From the NCBI RefSeq assembly GCF_015355765.1, contig NZ_JACWNA010000018.1, positions 1 to 64,000 on the forward strand: a stretch of DNA of 64,000 nt, in the 5' to 3' direction. The translations under genes were made by a program, and so were the position numbers. The notes beneath the pieces are model-generated. The model was not told the DNA's origin. It saw only the letters and a program-made list of their open reading frames with translations, and searched no databases. This document shows positions 7,259-17,100 of this stretch, in pieces; the stretch's first letter is position 1, and each line of letters opens with the position of its first letter. Source of the stretch: Actinomyces haliotis (lineage in GTDB: Bacteria; Actinomycetota; Actinomycetes; Actinomycetales; Actinomycetaceae).

Positions 7259-9238
7259 ATGAGCAGCCAGCAGCCGAGCCACGACGACGCCTCCCGGCCC
7301 CGCCAGGACGCGGACGCCCCGCGCCCCAGCCACCCGGGCGCAGCCTTCGGCATCCCCGAGGGCGCCACCGGCGAGGAGGTCGTCGACGCCGTCTTCGGCG
7401 AGGCCGTCGCCACCAGCGGTGGGCTCGAGGCGCTGCGTCGTGAGATCGAGGGCGACCCTGCCGGGATCAAGGGCATCGACCCCGAGCTGCTGCCCTACAT
7501 CGAGGCAGCCGGTGGTCCCACCGCCACCCGGCCTGACGGCTCCACCGTCTCCGTCTCCGAGCTGCAGTCCGAGCAGGCCGCGGCCGAGGCCGCCGAGGAC
7601 GTCCGGGAGGCCGCCGACCTCGACGCGCTGCGCCACCTCGTCGCCCACAACATGATCCCCTCGGGTGACCTCGACCAGCTCGACGCCCTGCTCGCCGAGG
7701 TCGACGAGGACGACTCCGACGACTGGGAGGACTGGGAGCCGCAGCTCCCCGACGCGCCTTCGGGCCGCTCCGGCGACGACACGGACTGGGACGGGCAGGA
7801 GGACTCCGGCCTCGCGGACGAGATCGAGGCCCACCAGGCCGACCTGCGCGCGGCCGCCCACGCCGTCGAGGTCTCGGCCCGCATGCGCGAGGTCGAGGCC
7901 GAGATCCTCAGGCGCGCCCCCGAGCACCAGGTCCAGCCCTCCCTCGAGCGCGTCGAGGCCGTCCTCGACCTCCTCGGCAACCCCGAGCGCAGCTACCGGG
8001 TCGTCCACGTCACCGGCACCAACGGGAAGACCTCCACCGCGCGCATGGTCGAGCGCCTCCTCGCCGCCACCGGCATGCGGACCGGCCGCTTCACGAGCCC
8101 CCACCTCGCCACCATCCGCGAGCGCATCAGTCTCGACGGCGAGCCCGTCAGCCAGGAGGGCTTCGTCGCGGCCTGGGAGGACGTCGCCCCCTACGTCGAG
8201 ATGGTCGACGAGCAGTCCCTCGCCAAGGGCGGACCGCGCCTGTCCTTCTTCGAGGTCCTCACCGTCATGGCCTTCGCGGCCTTCGCCGACCACCCCGTCG
8301 ACGTCGCCGTCGTCGAGGTGGGCATGGGCGGCACGTGGGACTCCACGAACGTCGTCCAGTCCGAGGTGGAGGTCATCACCCCGATCGGCCTCGACCACAC
8401 CGCCTGGCTCGGGGACACGATCGAGGAGATCGCCGGGAACAAGGCCGGCATCATCAAGGACGGCGCCACCCTCATCACCTCCGTCCAGGTCCCCGAGGCG
8501 CAGGCCGTCATCGCCGCCGCGGCCGCCGAGCACGGTGTCGTCTGGCGCCGCGAGCTCGACCCCGAGGAGGACCCCGACGCCCCCGACGCCGGCGCCCTGC
8601 GCGTCCTGGACCGCTCGATCGCCGTGGGCGGGCAGCTCGTCACGATGCGCACCGCCGCAGCCGTCTATGAGGACGTCTTCGTCCCGCTGCACGGCGACTA
8701 CCAGGCGAGCAACGCCCTCCTCGCGCTCGCGGCCGCCGAGGCCGTCTTCGGCGGGCGCGCCCTGCCCCCCAAGATCGTCGAGGACGGCTTCGCCTCCGTG
8801 ACGAGCCCCGGTCGCCTCGAGGTGGTCCGCTCCTCGCCGACCGTCCTCGTCGACGCCGGGCACAACCCGCACGGCGTCACCGCCCTCATGAGCGCCATCG
8901 ACGAGGCCTTCCCCTTCCAGCACCTCGTCGCCGTCTACGGCGCCATGGCGGACAAGGACGCCGAGGGCGTCCTCGCGGCGCTCGAGCCCGCCGTCGACGC
9001 CGTCGTCATCGTCCCCATCGACTCCCCGCGCGCAGCCGAGCCGGAGGACCTCGCGGTCGTCGCCCGCGAGGTGCTCGGGGACGACCGCGTCATCGTCGCC
9101 CCGGACCTCGGCTCCGGCGTCGAGCAGGCGGTGACGATCGCCGAGGGCACGGACGCGCCGCTGCCGGCCTCCGGGGTGCTCATCGTCGGCTCCGTCGTCC
9201 TCGCCGCTGAGGCGCGGGCGCTCTTCGGCCGGGTCTGA
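7259..9238 (+). CDS. folC: Bifunctional folylpolyglutamate/dihydrofolate synthase with acidic N-terminal extension
   Basis: FolC adds glutamate to folates and, in bifunctional forms, joins dihydropteroate to glutamate. The Mur-ligase ATP-binding motif GTNGKTS is at residues 253-259, followed by the FTSPHL folate-binding motif, the VGMGG loop and the Mur-ligase C-terminal domain with DAGHNPHG. The protein is 659 aa from ATG 7259, against about 430-450 aa usual for FolC. The extra ~200 N-terminal residues are acidic and low in complexity (stretches such as EVDEDDSDDWEDWEP). The ATG has AGGGAG upstream. An in-frame GTG at 7202 sits 5 nt after a TAGGCT -10 box (7191-7196) and could be a leaderless start adding 19 residues. 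No valyl-tRNA synthetase gene, its frequent upstream neighbour, is present. Confidence 0.93.
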   Translation: MSSQQPSHDDASRPRQDADAPRPSHPGAAFGIPEGATGEEVVDAVFGEAVATSGGLEALRREIEGDPAGIKGIDPELLPYIEAAGGPTATRPDGSTVSVSELQSEQAAAEAAEDVREAADLDALRHLVAHNMIPSGDLDQLDALLAEVDEDDSDDWEDWEPQLPDAPSGRSGDDTDWDGQEDSGLADEIEAHQADLRAAAHAVEVSARMREVEAEILRRAPEHQVQPSLERVEAVLDLLGNPERSYRVVHVTGTNGKTSTARMVERLLAATGMRTGRFTSPHLATIRERISLDGEPVSQEGFVAAWEDVAPYVEMVDEQSLAKGGPRLSFFEVLTVMAFAAFADHPVDVAVVEVGMGGTWDSTNVVQSEVEVITPIGLDHTAWLGDTIEEIAGNKAGIIKDGATLITSVQVPEAQAVIAAAAAEHGVVWRRELDPEEDPDAPDAGALRVLDRSIAVGGQLVTMRTAAAVYEDVFVPLHGDYQASNALLALAAAEAVFGGRALPPKIVEDGFASVTSPGRLEVVRSSPTVLVDAGHNPHGVTALMSAIDEAFPFQHLVAVYGAMADKDAEGVLAALEPAVDAVVIVPIDSPRAAEPEDLAVVAREVLGDDRVIVAPDLGSGVEQAVTIAEGTDAPLPASGVLIVGSVVLAAEARALFGRV

Positions 9239-9349
9239 CGACGTCACGCCCGACGACCGGGCGCTCGCCGGTCCCGGGGCGCGTAGGACCTCACAGGGGT
9301 CCGGTCGTCCCCTCCGCGCGGCCCCGTCGTCAGGACGCTCGGAGCGTGG

Positions 9350-9355
9350 GACAAT
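9350..9355 (+). promoter_or_regulatory. -10 box upstream of dhaL
   Basis: GACAAT, about 110 nt before the dhaL ATG. An in-frame ATG at 9366 also follows it, but the ATG at 9465 has a Shine-Dalgarno-like GAAGGGA and begins at the conserved domain. Confidence 0.4.
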
Positions 9356-9464
9356 GCGACCGACCATGGTGGTGACGGAGCGGTGCGCGCGTCGCGCCCG
9401 GTCCGCCCACTCCCACGTCCGAGCGCGGCACGCCGCGCAGACGGGCACGCAGAAGGGACGAGCA

Positions 9465-10127
9465 ATGCCTCTGGACGCGAGCTGGGCCATCGAGTGGACC
9501 CGTCGCACCGCAGCCTCCGTCACCGAGCACCGTGACGAGCTCACCGAGCTCGACCGTGCCATCGGCGACGGCGACCACGGCGTCAACCTCGAGCGCGGCT
9601 TCCGCGCGGCGGTCGACAAGCTCGACTCCGGGGCCGCTGACGGCACCCTTCCCACTACCCCGGCCGGGGTCCTCAAGGCCGTCGCCACGACCCTCATCGC
9701 CACGATCGGCGGCGCGGCCGGCCCTCTCGTCGGCACCGCGTTCCTCCGGGCCTCCCGCGTCGGCGACGCCGCCGAGCTCTCCTCCGAGGACGTCGCCCGG
9801 CTCGTCCGCGGGGCCAGCGACGGCGTCGAGGCCCGCGGCCGCGCCGAGAGCGGTGACAAGACCATGATCGACGCGTGGCACCCGGCCGCCGCCGCCGCCG
9901 AGGCGGCCGCCGAGGCGGGCGACGCCCCGCTCGACGTGCTCCGGCAGGCCGCCGACGCCGCCACCGAGGGTGCCCGAGGCACCGAGTCCCTCGTCGCTCG
10001 CAAGGGTCGCGCCTCCTACCTCGGTGCCCGCTCGGTCGGGCACCGCGACCCGGGCGCCGAGTCCGCCGCCCTCATCCTGCGCGCGGCCGTCGAGGCCGCT
10101 GAGTCCCACGAGAGCGCCGGCGACTGA
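9465..10127 (+). CDS. dhaL: Dihydroxyacetone kinase ADP-binding subunit DhaL
   Basis: 220 aa, a full-length DhaL fold. Metal and ADP ligands are visible in LDRAIGDGDHGVNLERGF near residues 27-45, and the glycine-rich TIGGAAGPLVGTAFL and GDKTMIDAW segments match the family. DhaL holds ADP permanently. DhaM-phosphate rephosphorylates it, and it passes the phosphate to dihydroxyacetone bound covalently on DhaK. The partner dhaM follows 87 bp downstream, but dhaK, normally just upstream, is absent; folC is there instead. Either DhaK is encoded elsewhere or this pair phosphorylates another acceptor. Confidence 0.93.
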   Translation: MPLDASWAIEWTRRTAASVTEHRDELTELDRAIGDGDHGVNLERGFRAAVDKLDSGAADGTLPTTPAGVLKAVATTLIATIGGAAGPLVGTAFLRASRVGDAAELSSEDVARLVRGASDGVEARGRAESGDKTMIDAWHPAAAAAEAAAEAGDAPLDVLRQAADAATEGARGTESLVARKGRASYLGARSVGHRDPGAESAALILRAAVEAAESHESAGD

Positions 10128-10214
10128 GGCCGACGGCGCACGCGCGGCCCACCGGGGCGCACGAGCGCCCCGCGTCCCACGCGCCGCACAACCTCCCCTC
10201 CCCAGGAGCCTCCC

Positions 10215-10931
10215 GTGACCGAGTCCGCCACCACGGCCATCGTCATCGTCTCGCACTCGCGTGACCTCGCCCACGGCGTCGCCGAGCTCATCGGCCAGAT
10301 GGCGCCCGACGTCGCCGTGCGCCCCGTCGGCGGCGGCCCCGACGGCGGTCTCGGCACGGACCTCCCGGCCGTCCGCGGCGTCGTCACCGGGCTCCTCGAC
10401 GCCGGCCACGAGGTCCTCCTCACCGCCGACCTTGGCAGCGCCTTCATGAGCGCCGAGATCGTCGTCGAGCTCGAGCACCGTCCTGCCGACGGGCGCACCG
10501 TCGTCGCCGTCGACGCCCCGATCGCCCGCGGGACCCTGGCCGCCGCTGTCGAGGCGCAGGGCGGAGGCAGCGCCGGGGCCTGCGCCCGCTGCGCGAAGGA
10601 GGCCGTCCGTGGATGGATCGATGACCTCGAGCCCGTCGTCGTCCCTGAGGCACGGCGTGCAGCCGAGCCTGGCACGGTCACCCGGACCGCCACGACCTCC
10701 AGGATCCGCCTCGCCGACCCCGACGGCATCCACGCCCGTCCCGCGGCCGCCATCGTCGCGACCCTGCGCGCCGGCCACGCGGAGATGCTCGTCGACGGCC
10801 GAGGCGCTACCACCCTCATGGAGCTCCTCGCGCTCGGGGCGCGAGGTGGCGACGAGCTCGACCTCTCCGTCACCGGTCCGGCGCCGGAGGCGGTCCTGGC
10901 CGACGTCGTCGGGATCCTGACGCATGCCTGA
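10215..10931 (+). CDS. dhaM: PTS-dependent dihydroxyacetone kinase phosphotransferase DhaM (EIIA-HPr)
   Basis: 238 aa. An N-terminal mannose-type EIIA domain carries the phosphorylatable His14 (IVSHSRD), and a C-terminal HPr-like domain carries His173 (DGIHARPAA). It lacks the EI-like part found in E. coli DhaM, so it should accept phosphate from the general PTS enzyme I or HPr and deliver it to DhaL. A linker with a CxxC (ACARCAKEAV) follows the EIIA domain. GTG 10215 has AGGAG 7 nt upstream. Two consecutive hairpins follow the gene, so dhaL-dhaM likely ends here. Confidence 0.92.
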   Translation: MTESATTAIVIVSHSRDLAHGVAELIGQMAPDVAVRPVGGGPDGGLGTDLPAVRGVVTGLLDAGHEVLLTADLGSAFMSAEIVVELEHRPADGRTVVAVDAPIARGTLAAAVEAQGGGSAGACARCAKEAVRGWIDDLEPVVVPEARRAAEPGTVTRTATTSRIRLADPDGIHARPAAAIVATLRAGHAEMLVDGRGATTLMELLALGARGGDELDLSVTGPAPEAVLADVVGILTHA

Positions 10932-10941
10932 CGAGGTCCAC

Positions 10942-11003
10942 GCCCCCAGGGCAGGGCGCTGGGGGCTCGACAGAGCTCGCCCGGGCACCAGGGCGTGCCC
11001 GGG
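10942..11003. terminator. Two hairpins after dhaM
   Basis: GCCCCCAG/CTGGGGGC at 10942-10966 and CCCGGGCA/TGCCCGGG at 10980-11003. A TACCGT -10-like box for ndk follows at 11022-11027. Confidence 0.65.
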
Positions 11004-11127
11004 AGCGTCACGGTCCTGCGGTACCGTGCCGCTCGCCTGCTTGCGCACGTGAGGCTTCGTCCGTCACTCTTCTCTCGGTTCACCTGCCGTTCGCGACCCC
11101 GCGACCGCACCCTCCGAAAGGACATCC

Positions 11128-11568
11128 ATGACCGAGGTCTCCGCTCCTGACCACATCCTCATCCTCCTCAAGCCCGACGCTGTCAGCCGTCGCCTCACGG
11201 GCGAGATCCTTGCCCGCATCGAGGCCAAGGGCTATGACATCGTCGCCATCAAGCGCCTCACGGCCACCGAGGAGCAGCTCGCGGAGCACTACGCCGAGCA
11301 CGTCGACAAGCCCTTCTACCCGGGCATCGTCGAGTACATGACCGCCGGCCCGATCGTCGCCGCCGTCGTGGAGGGGCACTCCGTCGTCGAGTCCGTGCGC
11401 ACCCTCATGGGCGCCACCGACCCGACCAAGGCCGCCCCCGGCACCATCCGCGGCGACCTCGGCCGTGACTGGGGCACCAGCGCGATCGAGAACCTCATTC
11501 ACGGCTCCGACTCGAACGAGTCCGCCGCCCGCGAGATCGCCATCTGGTTCCCCGAGCTCGCCAAGTGA
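11128..11568 (+). CDS. ndk: Nucleoside diphosphate kinase
   Basis: 146 aa, close to the usual 135-150. It transfers the gamma-phosphate between nucleoside triphosphates and diphosphates through a phosphohistidine. The catalytic histidine is His125 in the family motif NLIHGSDS, and the nucleotide-binding lysine lies in LLKPDAV near residue 15. ATG 11128 has GAAAGGA upstream. It is probably monocistronic: hairpins precede it and a strong terminator follows. Confidence 0.97.
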   Translation: MTEVSAPDHILILLKPDAVSRRLTGEILARIEAKGYDIVAIKRLTATEEQLAEHYAEHVDKPFYPGIVEYMTAGPIVAAVVEGHSVVESVRTLMGATDPTKAAPGTIRGDLGRDWGTSAIENLIHGSDSNESAAREIAIWFPELAK

Positions 11569-11614
11569 CGCCCCGCGCCTGACGACGTGCCCGCATCGCG
11601 GCGGCACGTCACGT

Positions 11615-11660
11615 GACGACGTCGGCCCGCCCTCCACGCGGAGGGCGGGCCGACGTCGTC
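11615..11660. terminator. Bidirectional terminator between ndk and the ABC permease
   Basis: A perfect 21-bp stem with a 4-nt ACGC loop (arms begin GACGACGTCGGCCC). It sits between convergent genes and likely serves both. Confidence 0.9.
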
Positions 11661-11687
11661 GCACCGGTGGCTGCAGGGCCGATGGGC

Positions 11688-12929
11688 TCAGGCGGCGCGG
11701 CGGCCGAGGACCTCCTTGAGGGGGACACGGCCGCCCGTGCGGGTCACGGCCCGCGTGTAGACCGTCGCGGCCCCACGGACGAGCAGGGGCAGCGCGATGA
11801 GCGCGATGGCGAGCGCGACGCCCTGCTCAGCCCAGCTCGACACGCCAAGGACCAGGCGGGCTGGCATGAGGAAGGGCGAGAAGAAGGGGACGTAGGAGAG
11901 CACCCGCCAGACCGTCCCGGTCGGGTCGCCCTGCGACATGAAGATCGTGAGCATGTAGGGGACCATGCACAGCATCATGAGCGGCATCGTCACGCTGGAG
12001 ACGTCCTCCTGCCGGCTCACGAGGGAGCCCGCGGCACCGTAAAGGACCGCGACGGTCGCGAAGCCGACGACCATCCACACGATCATGGCGCCGACGGCGC
12101 CGTTGAGGTCGACCCCGAGGCTCGGCATGACGCCCGTGGCCCGGGCCGTGATGACGGAGACGACGCCCATGAGCGCGTAGCTGGCGATGACCGCGGTGCC
12201 CGTGCCGAGGACCTTGCCGGCCAGGAGGGAGGTCGGGCGGACGCAGGCGAGGAGGATCTCGACGATCCGGCTGGCCTTCTCCTCGACCACGCCCATCGCG
12301 ATCATCTGGCCGCCGCCCATGATGACGATGAAGAGGATGACGTCGATCGCCATGAGGATGAGGTACTGCGGGCCGGTCGCTCCCTGGCCCTCCTTGTCAG
12401 CGTCCAGGGTGACGACCTGAGGGGCCGCCCCGGCCACGGTGGCCGAGACCTCGGCGGGGTCGCCGCCGAGCGAGGTGATCTGCTCGGCGAGCGCCTGCTG
12501 CTGGAGCGCGGCGGTCACTCCGGAGACGACGGCGTCGTCGGAGGACTTCTCGACGCGCAGGGTCGGCTGCTTGCCGAGGACGAGGGCCATGTCGACGGCG
12601 TCGGGCGAGTCGTCGCCGGTGAGGTCGGCGTCGACCGCGGAGGCCGAGCTCCCGGACAGGTCGACGACGCTGACCTTGGCGCCGTCGGAGTCAGGCACCT
12701 GCTCGAGGATGGGGGTGAGGGCCTTGACGGTGGCGGCGTCCGCTCCGGTGACGCCGAGGCGGTAGGGGGCTGGGGAGCCCCCGCCCAGGACGGAGGCGAG
12801 GATGATCCCGCCGACGATGAGGACGGTCATGACGAGGGTCGAGATGATCGTCGACTTCTTGAGCAGCTGGGTGCGCAGCTCGCGTCCGGCGACGAGGCGG
12901 ATCTCCTGGGTGCGGCTCATGGTGCTCAT
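11688..12929 (-). CDS. ABC-2 type transporter permease (NatB-like)
   Basis: 413 aa. One N-terminal membrane segment (about residues 28-50) is followed by a ~170-residue extracytoplasmic domain, then five or six hydrophobic segments starting with YLILMAIDVILFIVIMGGG. The EEKASRIVEILL motif after the second segment is typical of NatB-like ABC-2 permeases. It pairs with the upstream ATPase (4-bp ATGA overlap) to make an exporter of unknown cargo; NatAB itself exports sodium. ATG 12929 has AGGAGG 8 nt upstream. Confidence 0.88.
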   Translation of the reverse strand: MSTMSRTQEIRLVAGRELRTQLLKKSTIISTLVMTVLIVGGIILASVLGGGSPAPYRLGVTGADAATVKALTPILEQVPDSDGAKVSVVDLSGSSASAVDADLTGDDSPDAVDMALVLGKQPTLRVEKSSDDAVVSGVTAALQQQALAEQITSLGGDPAEVSATVAGAAPQVVTLDADKEGQGATGPQYLILMAIDVILFIVIMGGGQMIAMGVVEEKASRIVEILLACVRPTSLLAGKVLGTGTAVIASYALMGVVSVITARATGVMPSLGVDLNGAVGAMIVWMVVGFATVAVLYGAAGSLVSRQEDVSSVTMPLMMLCMVPYMLTIFMSQGDPTGTVWRVLSYVPFFSPFLMPARLVLGVSSWAEQGVALAIALIALPLLVRGAATVYTRAVTRTGGRVPLKEVLGRRAA

Positions 12930-13909
12930 GCTCGGGCCTCCTGCTGGGTCGTGCCGGTCGGGGCGGTCGTGTGCGAGGCCTCGTCTGATGCGGGGTCGTG
13001 GAGGGCCTCCCGGAAGATCTCCGTGAGGTCGTGGCGCACGGGGCCGAGCTCGCGGACGGCGCCTTGCCGGGACGCTGCGGCGAGGAGCGCCTGCTCGTCG
13101 GCGCCGCCGCAGGTGAGGACGAGGTTCCCTCGGCGGTCGGCGGTGACCTCGAGGCCCGGGAGGGCGGCGACGGCGTCGGCGTCCGCGAGCACGGGGCGGT
13201 GGGGCTCCTGGGGCGCCGTCGTGGTGACGACGGCGCGCCAGCGCGGCTCCTCGGTGGCGCGGAGCTCCTCGATGGTGCCGTCGGCGACGAGGCGCCCGGA
13301 GCGGATGATGACGATCCGGTCGCAGAGCCTCTCGACGACGTCGAGCTGGTGGGATGAGAACAGCGCGGGCACGCCGGCGGCGGCTCGCTCGCGCAGGACG
13401 TCGCTCATGACGTCGACGGCGACGGGGTCGAGGCCGGAGAAGGGCTCGTCGAGGATGAGCATCTCGGGAGCGCCGACGAGGGCGGCGGCGAGCTGGACGC
13501 GCTGCTGGTTGCCGAGCGAGAGCTTCTGGACGTCGTCGCCGCGCCGCTCGGCCACGCCGAGCCGCTCGGTCCACTCCTCGACCGCGCGCTCGGCGTCGCT
13601 CTTCGCGACGCCGTGGAGCCGGGCGAGGTAGGTGAGCTGCTCGGCGACCTTCATCTTGGGGTAGAGGCCGCGCTCCTCGGGCATGTAGCCGATGGCGCGG
13701 CGGGTGGCCGCGTTCACGGGGGAGCCGTTCCAGGTGACCTCCCCGGCGTCGGGGGCCAGGACCCCCATGACGATGCGCATGGTCGTGGACTTGCCGGCGC
13801 CGTTGGCGCCGACGAAGCCAACGATCTCGCCGTCGTCGAGGTGGAGGGAGAGGTCGTCGAGCGCCGTCAGGCTCCCGAATCTCTTGGACAGGTGGTCGAT
13901 CCTCAGCAC
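12926..13909 (-). CDS. ABC transporter ATP-binding protein (NatA-like)
   Basis: 327 aa with a complete ABC domain: Walker A GANGAGKST near residue 36, signature SLGNQQRVQLA near 137 and Walker B LILDEPFSGLDP near 157. A ~90-residue C-terminal extension follows, of the type found in drug, sodium or antibiotic exporters. The start is GTG with GGAGA upstream. It is the first gene of a two-gene operon behind the palindromic promoter region at 13967-14023. Confidence 0.92.
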   Translation of the reverse strand: MLRIDHLSKRFGSLTALDDLSLHLDDGEIVGFVGANGAGKSTTMRIVMGVLAPDAGEVTWNGSPVNAATRRAIGYMPEERGLYPKMKVAEQLTYLARLHGVAKSDAERAVEEWTERLGVAERRGDDVQKLSLGNQQRVQLAAALVGAPEMLILDEPFSGLDPVAVDVMSDVLRERAAAGVPALFSSHQLDVVERLCDRIVIIRSGRLVADGTIEELRATEEPRWRAVVTTTAPQEPHRPVLADADAVAALPGLEVTADRRGNLVLTCGGADEQALLAAASRQGAVRELGPVRHDLTEIFREALHDPASDEASHTTAPTGTTQQEARA

Positions 13910-13966
13910 GGGGCTTCTCCTGCTCGGGTGGCTGGCGGGGTCGGGGGCGTCGTCGGGTGGGACCCC

Positions 13967-14023
13967 GACAAGTCAAGGTTCCTTGACTTGTCCAGTTTGC
14001 TTGACATGGATCTGCGTGTCAAG
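13967..14023 (-). promoter_or_regulatory. Operator palindromes over the ABC operon promoter
   Basis: Two inverted repeats share the half-site CTTGAC. The first is a perfect 12-bp palindrome GACAAGTCAAGG / CCTTGACTTGTC with a 2-bp centre (13967-13992). The second is CTTGACA / TGTCAAG with a 10-bp centre (14000-14023). Read on the minus strand, the second repeat supplies a -35 TTGACA followed after 17 bp by CAAACT, so a regulator bound here would cover the promoter. No regulator gene is adjacent. Confidence 0.7.
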
Positions 14024-14161
14024 CGCCCTTACCTCGCGGTGTATCGCGGGTCGCCACGAGGGTAGGGGTGGGCGCAGCGAGCCCGCCTGGTCCTCCAGGA
14101 GGAGATCCACCGGGCGGCTCGCGCACGCCGCGCGCGTGGGCAGAAGCCTCCGGGCGCCCGC

Positions 14162-14167
14162 TATCGT
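14162..14167 (+). promoter_or_regulatory. -10 box of smc
   Basis: TATCGT, exactly 6 nt before the GTG start. No Shine-Dalgarno sequence fits between, so the mRNA is likely leaderless. Confidence 0.6.
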
Positions 14168-14173
14168 GTCCCC

Positions 14174-17100
14174 GTGCACCTCAAGACGTTGACGATCAAG
14201 GGCTTCAAGTCCTTCGCCTCGTCGACGACCCTGCGCCTCGAGCCGGGTATCACCGCCGTCGTCGGCCCCAACGGCTCCGGCAAGTCCAACGTCGTGGACG
14301 CCCTCACCTGGGTCATGGGCGAGCAGGGCGCCAAGAACCTCCGCGGCGGCTCCATGGCGGACGTCATCTTCGCCGGCGCCGGCAAGCGCGCACCCCTCGG
14401 TCGCGCCGAGGTCTCCCTCACCATCGACAACACCGACGGCGCCCTCCCCATCGACTACACCGAGGTCACCATCACCCGCACCCTCTTCCGGGGCGGCGGG
14501 TCCGAGTACCAGATCAACGGCACCCCCTGCCGCCTCCTCGACGTCCAGGAGCTGCTCTCCGACACCGGCCTCGGCCGCCAGATGCACGTCATCGTCGGCC
14601 AGGGCCGCCTCGACGAGGTCCTCTCCGCCACGCCCGAGGAGCGCCGCGGCTTCATCGAGGAGGCCGCCGGCGTCCTCAAGCACCGACGGCGCAAGGAGCG
14701 GGCCCTGCGCAAGCTCGACTCCATGGCCGCCGACCTCGCCCGCGTCACCGACCTCACCGCCGAGCTGCGCCGCCAGCTCGGCCCGCTCGCCCGCCAGGCC
14801 GCCGTCGCCCGCCGCGCGCGCACCATCCAGGTCGAGGTCCGCGACGCCACCGCCCGCCTTCTGGCCGACGACGTCGTCCAGACCCAGTCCCTCCTCGAGG
14901 CCGGCGACGAGGACCAGACGATGCTCGCCCGGCGCCGCGCCGGCGTCGAGGAGGCGGAGCGCGTCGCCCGCGCCCGTCTCGCCGAGCTCAGCGCCGTCGA
15001 GGCCACGAGCGGCCAGCGCCTCGCCCGCGCCACGAGCGTCTGGGAGGAGCTCACGCGGGCCGAGCAGGCCCTCACCTCCCTCTCCGAGGTCGCCGCCGAG
15101 CGTGCCCGCGGCCTCGCCAGCGCCCCGCGCCCCACCTTCGGCACCGATCCCGCCGAGCTCGAGCGCCGCGCCGAGGTCGCGGCCGTCGAGGAGGCCGACC
15201 TCGCCGACGCCATCGAGGTCGCCCGCACGGCCCTGTCCGACGCCTCGCGCGAGCGAGCCGACGCTGAGTCCGCCGAGTCCTCCGCCGAGGCGGCCCTCTC
15301 CGGCCTCCAGCGCCGCCAGGCCGAGCACCGCGAGAAGCTCGCGCGCGCCGGTGGTCGCGTCGCATCCGCCCGCTCCCGCCACGAGGCGGCGCTCGCCGGC
15401 CTCGAGCAGGCCCGCACCGCCCTCACCTCCGCGGAGCGCCGCGCCGAGGAGGCTCGTGCGGCCCTCGCCGAGCAGACCGGAGCCGACGGCGGCGCCGCGT
15501 CAGCAGGGGAGAGGGCGCCCGCGGGGGAGGGGGCACCAGCGGCCGACGCTGCGTCTGACTCCGCCGACTCCGGCTCGAGCTCTGAGCAGACCCGCGCCGC
15601 CGCCGCCCACGAGGCCGCCACCGAGGCCCTGGCCGCCGCGCGCGACGCCGTCTCCGCCGCCACCGACGCCCGACGTGAGGCAGCCTCCGAGCGCGCCTCC
15701 TGGGCCGCCCGGCGCGACACCCTCGCCCTGTCCCTCCACGCCCAGGACGGCACCGCCGCGCTCTCGGAGGCTGGGCTGCCCGGCGTCCTCGGCCCGGTCG
15801 CCGAGGCACTCAGCGTCGAGCGCGGCTGGGAGAACGCCGTCGCCGCCCTCCTCGGCGAGCTCGCCGGTGCTGCCCTCGTCGAGGACGCCGACGCGGCCGT
15901 CGCCGCCCTCGAGCACGCGCGCTCGCAGGACGCCGGGTCCCTGCGGCTCGTCCTCGCCGACGCCCCCGCTTCCGGGGACCCGACCGGGCCCGCCGATGCC
16001 GCCCTGGCAGCGGCCACGGCCTCCGGCGTCGACGGCGCCCGCGTCGCCCGCGGCCTCGTCACCGCCTCCCGCGCCGGCCTCGATGACGCCCTCGACCGGC
16101 TGCTCGCCGCCTCCCTCGTCGTCCCCGACCTCCCCGCCGCCAGAGCCGCCCGCGCCGCCGCGCCCGATGCGGTCGTCGCCACCCGTGACGGCGAGGTCCT
16201 CGCCCCCGCCCGCGCCACCGGCGCCGGACGCGGCTCGTCGTCGGTCCTCGAGCTCGCCGCCGCCCACGAGGACGCCGCCGAGCGCGCCGACGCCGCCGCT
16301 CGCGCCGAGGCCGAGGCCGACACCGCCCTCGAGACGGCCCGGCGCGACGAGGACGCCGCGAGGCGCGCGGTGAGCGAGGCCCTCACTGTCCTGCGCGCCG
16401 CCGACGCCGAGGCTGCCCGCGCCGCCGAGGTCCTCGCCGGGCTCACGAGCGCAGTGCGCGCCGCGGAGGACGAGGCCGGGCGCGCCCGTCGCGTCCTCGA
16501 GCGCGCCGAGAACGAGGCCTCGCAGCGCACCACCGAGCTCGCCTCCGCCACGGCGGCCCTCGCCGAGATCGAGGACGGCTCGGCCAGTGCTGCGGGGGAG
16601 GGGCGCGAGGGTGCTCCCTCCGACCTCGAGGCCGCCATCGCCGTCGCTGGCGAGGAGCGCGAGGCCGCCGTCGCCGCCGCTCGCGACGCCCGCGCCGCGG
16701 AGACCGAGGCCCGTCTGGCCCTGCGCACCGCCGAGGAGCGCGAGCGCTCCGGGCGCGGCCGGTCCGACTCCCTGCGTGCCGCTGCCCGGCGCGAGCGCGA
16801 GCAGCGCGCCGCCGCCGATCGCGCCGAGGCCCGCCGCACCGCCCGCCTCACCATCGCCTCGCACGTGCGCGACCAGGCCCGTGACGCCGCCGCGGCCGCC
16901 CGGGGCAGCGTCGAGGAGGCCCAGCGTGAGCGCGCCCGCATCGAGTCGGAGCGCAGTGAGGCCCTCGCCGCCACGAGCGCGGTCCGCGAGGAGCTCGACG
17001 GCCTCACGAGCGAGCTCTCCCGGCTCACGGACGCCGCTCACCGCGACGAGATCGCCCGCGCCGAGCAGCGCATGCGTCTGCAGGCGCTCGCCGACCGTGC

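Noticed and set aside
14455-17028. Ser/Arg/Ala-rich antisense frame over smc
   Set aside because: It is the shadow of the coiled-coil Ala/Glu/Arg codons of SMC.
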